64,000 nt of DNA, taken from contig OY811983.1 in the NCBI GenBank assembly GCA_963681505.1, forward strand, positions 1,924,518-1,988,517, read 5' to 3'. The DNA is from Eunapius fragilis. Lineage: Eukaryota > Porifera > Demospongiae > Spongillida > Spongillidae. The notes beneath the pieces are model-generated. The model made no database searches. It worked only from the letters and a program-made list of their open reading frames with translations, and was not told the origin of the DNA. How positions within the stretch are numbered: position 1 is the first letter of the stretch; every line of letters starts with the position of its first letter. A program made the translations under genes and the position numbers. Positions 60,085 through 64,000 of this stretch are shown piece after piece.

Positions 60085-61789
60085 TTAATGTGAGGGGGGG
60101 ACTGTGACAGAATATCTTGCAAACAGGTGACCTAATCTATCAATGTTTTTCACCAAGACGTTCTGGATGACAGCAGTGTATCCATGACCTGGAAGAGGGG
60201 GCAGGAGGTAAGGATAGCAACCCTGAGTGGACACTGCTACCTGGCTTCTTTGGCACTTGTCCACTTTGTATCGTTTGGAAATTTTCCTGCACAGAAGGGA
60301 AATGTGTTGTGCTTTGATATGTACTAGTCACACTGAGCCTTGACGTCACAAGCTATGTACTGAGCCTTGACAGTCACCAGCTATGTACTGACCCTTGACA
60401 GTCACAAGCTATGTACTGAGCCTTGACAGTCACAAGCTATGTACTGAGCCTTGACAGTCACAAGCTATGTACTGAGCCTTGACAGTCACAAGCTATGTAC
60501 TGAGCCTTGACAGTCACAAGCTATGTACTGAGCCTTGACAGTCACAAGCTATGTACTGAGCCTTGACAGTCACAAGCTATGTACTGAGCCTTGACAGTCA
60601 CAAGCTATGTACTGAGCCTTGACGGTCACAAGCTATGTACTGAGCCTTGATAGTCACAAGCTATGTACTGAGCCTTGACAGTCACAAGCTATGTACTGAG
60701 CCTTGACAGTCACAAGCTATGTACTGAGCCTTGACAGTCACAAGCTATGTACTGACCCTTGACAGTCACAAGCTATGTACTGAGCCTTGACAGTCACAAG
60801 CTATGTACTGAGCCTTGACGGTCACAAGCTATGTACTGAGCCTTGACGGTCACAAGCTATGTACTGAGCCTTGACAGTCACAAGCTATGTACTGAGCCTT
60901 GACAGTCACAAGCTATGTACTGAGCCTTGACAGTCACAAGCTATGTACTGAGCCTTGACAGTCACAAGCTATGTACTGAGCCTTGACAGTCACAAGCTAT
61001 GTACTGAGCCTTGACAGTCACAAGCTATGTACTGAGCCTTGACAGTCACAAGCTATGTACTGAGCCTTGACAGTCACAAGCTATGTACTGACCCTTGACG
61101 GTCACAAGCTATGTACTGAGCCTTGACGGTCACAAGCTATGTACTGAGCCTTGACAGTCACAAGCTATGTAAGTATAAGCTTTGATGGTTACACTATGCT
61201 TTACCTTGACAAATACGTAGACAGCCGTGAGGATAAGGTTCATGTCATGGCCACTGACCAGCGAAAACAGCTCCCCAACGTAGCAGAGAGGTGGAGGTAA
61301 CCAATGTGACTGTAATGACAAAACAGGTTAAAGGGGAGAACATTTGATCCCAAGTAGCAATATCCTGCATGAAACACCACCACCCACGAGAACCAAACGT
61401 GCGCTATACTTTATTGTCTGCTGGCTGTCTCAATCACAAATCTGACCTACAGCTACGCACTAATTATGGTCTGGGCACCCTCACCCTCGCCATACACTCG
61501 ATGATGGCTTCAGAGTTTTCGAGTTCTCTAGGGTATGCCGTTGTCATGGCAATCCTGCACTTCTTCCAGTGGTTGATCAGCAGAGAGAAAAGGCCTCTGA
61601 TGACATTTGCACACACCAGCAAGGCACGCCCCTCTGACTCTTTAGAGAAATTGAAGAAGCGCAATGTTTAAAATTTCAGAAATTCCATAACCTGGGTCCT
61701 GAGGTTCTGATATACCTTGTGAGATGACAAGCAGTACCCTCCACAACACAGGGTTGGCATCAAACAACCTCCTAAGCTCCAGGTCCCTG

Positions 61790-61848
<59 letters not shown>

Positions 61849-63700
61849 ACACACATACACACACACACACACATACACACACACATACACATAGATACAT
61901 AGACACATACACACACATACATACATGCATAATAATAAAAACTAACCACTTCAAAATGGCACCTCGTAGATCAACGTACCATTCCACGATAACTTTTGGA
62001 GCTGATTCAAATTCAGTCTCTGGCCATGTGGTGGCATTGACAGGGAAGAACGGAGCCACCTGATCGACAAACACAGAGGCAAAGAGGCCGCAGGTGTCCC
62101 TAGTGAGGTCACTGATCAGCCATATGAGGTGGTCTGCACAGTAGGACGCCCCCTGTAGCTGTGGATGAAGGATGAAGGAGGGACATAGACATACCGATGA
62201 ACAGATGACACAGTAAGTGTGAAAGTGCACTTAATGTGGGTACGGGGAACTAGATGGCTGCACATCTACATGGAACAGAATACCTTGGTTTACACATCCC
62301 ACTTAAAACAAAATGATGTTACCTCGCTCTAATGGATACAATTATTGCGCCATTGTCTCGTATGGTAAACATTAAAGGTTTTGGGTACACTGGGTTCCAT
62401 GTTTTGTGGTCATGAACTTGCTACAATTGCCACCTCATCTGCAATGTGGGCCATAACAACGTTGCATCTCCCATTATCTACACCTAAACCCTCACCCTCC
62501 CTCTCCCATTACCTACACCCTCACCCTCCCTCTCCCATTACCTACACCCTCACCCTCCCTCTCCCATTACCTAAACCCTCACCCTCCCTCTCCCATTACC
62601 TAAACCCTCACCCTCCCTCTCCCATTACCTACACCCTCACCCTCCCTCTCCCATTACCTACACCCTCACCCTCCCTCTCCCATACCACCTGCCCATTCTT
62701 GCTGCTCCCTGCTCTGATAGGGAGAGAGCCGGTATGTAGCTTGGAGGTCAGCTGGCGACTATGGATGCTGACGTCCTGCACAGCATTGATGGCCAAGAGG
62801 TTAGCGAGATCTGCTGGGGGGGGGGGGGGGGGGGGGGGGCACTCTCCAACTACTGGGAAATAGATTAAATTTACTAACCTTCTTTGGGAATCTCTGAGGT
62901 GGGCTCCTGCATAGCAAACACAAACACACACACACACACACACACCACACACACACACACACACCACACACACACACACACCACACACACACACACACCA
63001 CACACACATCAATGTAAATGCTCTCTCAAAGACCATAAATAACGTCATGCTAATTAGAGCACCCCACCCTCTTCTCATCACATAAATGTGTACAGTATCA
63101 CACTTTTTAGAACCCCTTTTCCCTCAGAGAATGACCTCATTAATGGATGAACCTCACGATCACTCAAAGATTACTGTCTCCCAGCTTAAGATTACTAAGC
63201 CTCCCACCTTAAGACTACTAAGCCACCCACCTTAGATTACTAAGTCTCCCACCTTAAGATTAAGATTACTAAGCCTCCAACCTTAAGATTACTAAGCCAC
63301 CCACCTTAAGATTACTAAGTCTCCCACCTTAAGATTAAGATTACTAAGCCTCCAACCTTGCTTAAGATGTTTCCAAGAATCATACAGTAGGCGAATGTTT
63401 TCAGAGATGGAGAATGTTGTAGCCACATCACCAACAGCTTCCGACACTTGACAAGGTACATCTCCCCCTGAGGGTCTACACTAACCTCTAGTGACATGGT
63501 GCAAAGTGAATTGAAAATCAGATCAGAGAAACAGAGAGCATGAGGTGAAGGGGAGGGGATGGAGGGAGGGAAGGAGGGAGGAGGGAGGGAGGGAGGGAGG
63601 AGGGAGGGAAGGAGGGAGGAGGGAGGGAAGGAGGGAGGAGGGAGGGAAGGAGGGAGGAGGGAGGGGGGAGAGGAGGAGGGAGGGAAGGAGGGGAGGGAAG

Positions 63701-63737
<37 letters not shown>

Positions 63738-64000
63738 CCCCCCACACACACAGGGAGGAGGAGGGAGGGAAGGAGGGAGGGGAGAAGACAGAAATCAATG
63801 TGATGATATTAAAAACTGAAGTCATCAAATGACTCACCAACAGCCATAAGTCTGAAGAACTGAGAAATAACCGCGCTAGTCATCTTGCACTGTGCCGACG
63901 GATGTGCAATGCTCAATGGTTCCTCTCCCATCACAAGGAGAAGCTCCAACAAGAGCCCACCTGTGTCTTGAGGCAGGAGGCTTGTTAGGGACGGTGCGTG
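60085..64000 (-). CDS. INTS5: Integrator complex subunit 5, C-terminal part (continues off right edge)
   Basis: INTS5 is a helical-repeat subunit of the Integrator complex, which processes snRNA 3' ends and attenuates Pol II. Exons on the minus strand: 64000-63838 (partial), 63487-63357, 62906-62879, 62813-62689, 62152-61980, 61786-61716, 61639-61485, 61309-61205, 60286-60241 and 60188-60085; all junction phases agree. Recognisable parts are DLELRRLFDANPVLWRVLLV (human [20 protein letters not shown]), CANVIRGLFSLLINHW (LRGLLAALLGHW), EAIIECMAR and YVGELFSLVSGHDMNLIL, and the ending VLVKNIDRLGHLFARYS (VLHRNIDRLGLFSGRF). Upstream exons read CADHLIWLISDLTRDTCG and KCRKLLVMWLQHSPSLKTF. One exon is only 28 nt. 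The intron at 60287-61204 is almost wholly a 28-bp satellite. Confidence 0.88.
60330..61170. repeat. 28-bp minisatellite, about 30 copies
   Basis: Very uniform copies containing GACAGTCACAAGCTATGTAC then TGAGCCTT, with occasional GACGG or TGACCC variants, filling an intron of INTS5. Confidence 0.96.
61795..61930. repeat. (CA)n / CATA microsatellite in INTS5 intron
   Basis: CA tract followed by CACATACA units; on the gene strand it is (TG)n ending eight bases before an acceptor (GTACGCAG). Confidence 0.92.
62487..62682. repeat. 29-bp minisatellite in INTS5 intron
   Basis: About seven copies containing CTCACCCTCCCTCTCCCATT, ending about ten bases from the donor of the exon at 62689. Confidence 0.93.
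62817..62840. repeat. Poly-G tract at an INTS5 acceptor
   Basis: On the gene strand this is a run of about 22 C immediately before the acceptor AG of the exon 62813-62689, so it acts as the polypyrimidine tract. Confidence 0.9.
63174..63356. repeat. Degenerate 20-30-bp repeat next to an INTS5 donor
   Basis: Seven imperfect copies of CTTAAGATTACTAAGCCTCC/ACCCA. Confidence 0.85.
63545..63790. repeat. GGGAGGAAGGA-rich array with a CA tract
   Basis: Purine-rich short tandem repeats interrupted by (CA)n at 63703-63732, in an INTS5 intron. Confidence 0.92.

Overview
The window is eukaryotic nuclear DNA from an animal. Fifteen protein genes are present; thirteen have spliceosomal introns, and exon phases close across whole genes (for example 429 codons for the DEAD-box helicase and 709 for TBC1D23). 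Several introns are only about 42-60 bp. Every recognised product is a metazoan family: TBC1D2-like, FAM78, PRSS16-like S28 peptidase, PRDX6, FKBP15, RalGDS/RGL, TRAF, DDX39/UAP56, KIFBP, CCDC15, TBC1D23, SAPCD and INTS5. Tight spacing, very small introns and abundant simple repeats fit a compact invertebrate genome. A demosponge or other non-bilaterian is my inference and is not proven by the sequence.

Layout. 0.2-3.6 kb (-): N-terminal part of a PH/coiled-coil TBC1D2-like gene. 4.0-4.9 kb (+): intronless FAM78. 5.4-9.8 kb (-): secreted or lysosomal S28 serine peptidase. 10.7-13.8 kb (-): 1-Cys peroxiredoxin 6, with a foldback element in one intron. 15.1-27.9 kb (+): FKBP15, 32 exons. 28.4-29.3 kb: hAT-type non-autonomous element. 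30.6-35.4 kb (+): Ral guanine exchange factor. 35.5-36.0 kb (-): unrecognised 156-aa gene. 37.6-38.9 kb (-): truncated retroelement ORF with an endonuclease-like C-terminus. 40.0-41.8 kb (+): TRAF-like gene with a degenerate RING. 42.8-43.8 kb: about 950 bp of (TG)n. 44.6-45.0 kb: second hAT-type element. 45.2-47.8 kb (+): DDX39/UAP56. 47.9-49.6 kb (-): intronless KIFBP. 49.7-51.1 kb (-): CCDC15, head-to-head with TBC1D23 (51.2-57.7 kb, +). 58.1-59.7 kb (+): SAPCD-like. 60.1-64.0 kb (-): 3' half of INTS5, running off the right edge.

The genes do not form one pathway. They mix vesicle traffic and small-GTPase control (TBC1D2-like, TBC1D23, RalGDS, FKBP15), RNA processing (DDX39, INTS5), cytoskeleton and centrosome (KIFBP, CCDC15, SAPCD), redox and proteolysis. 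The most unusual property of the locus is that almost every long intron or spacer carries its own tandem repeat, different from its neighbours' repeats. No prokaryotic features, CRISPR arrays, rRNA or tRNA genes were seen.
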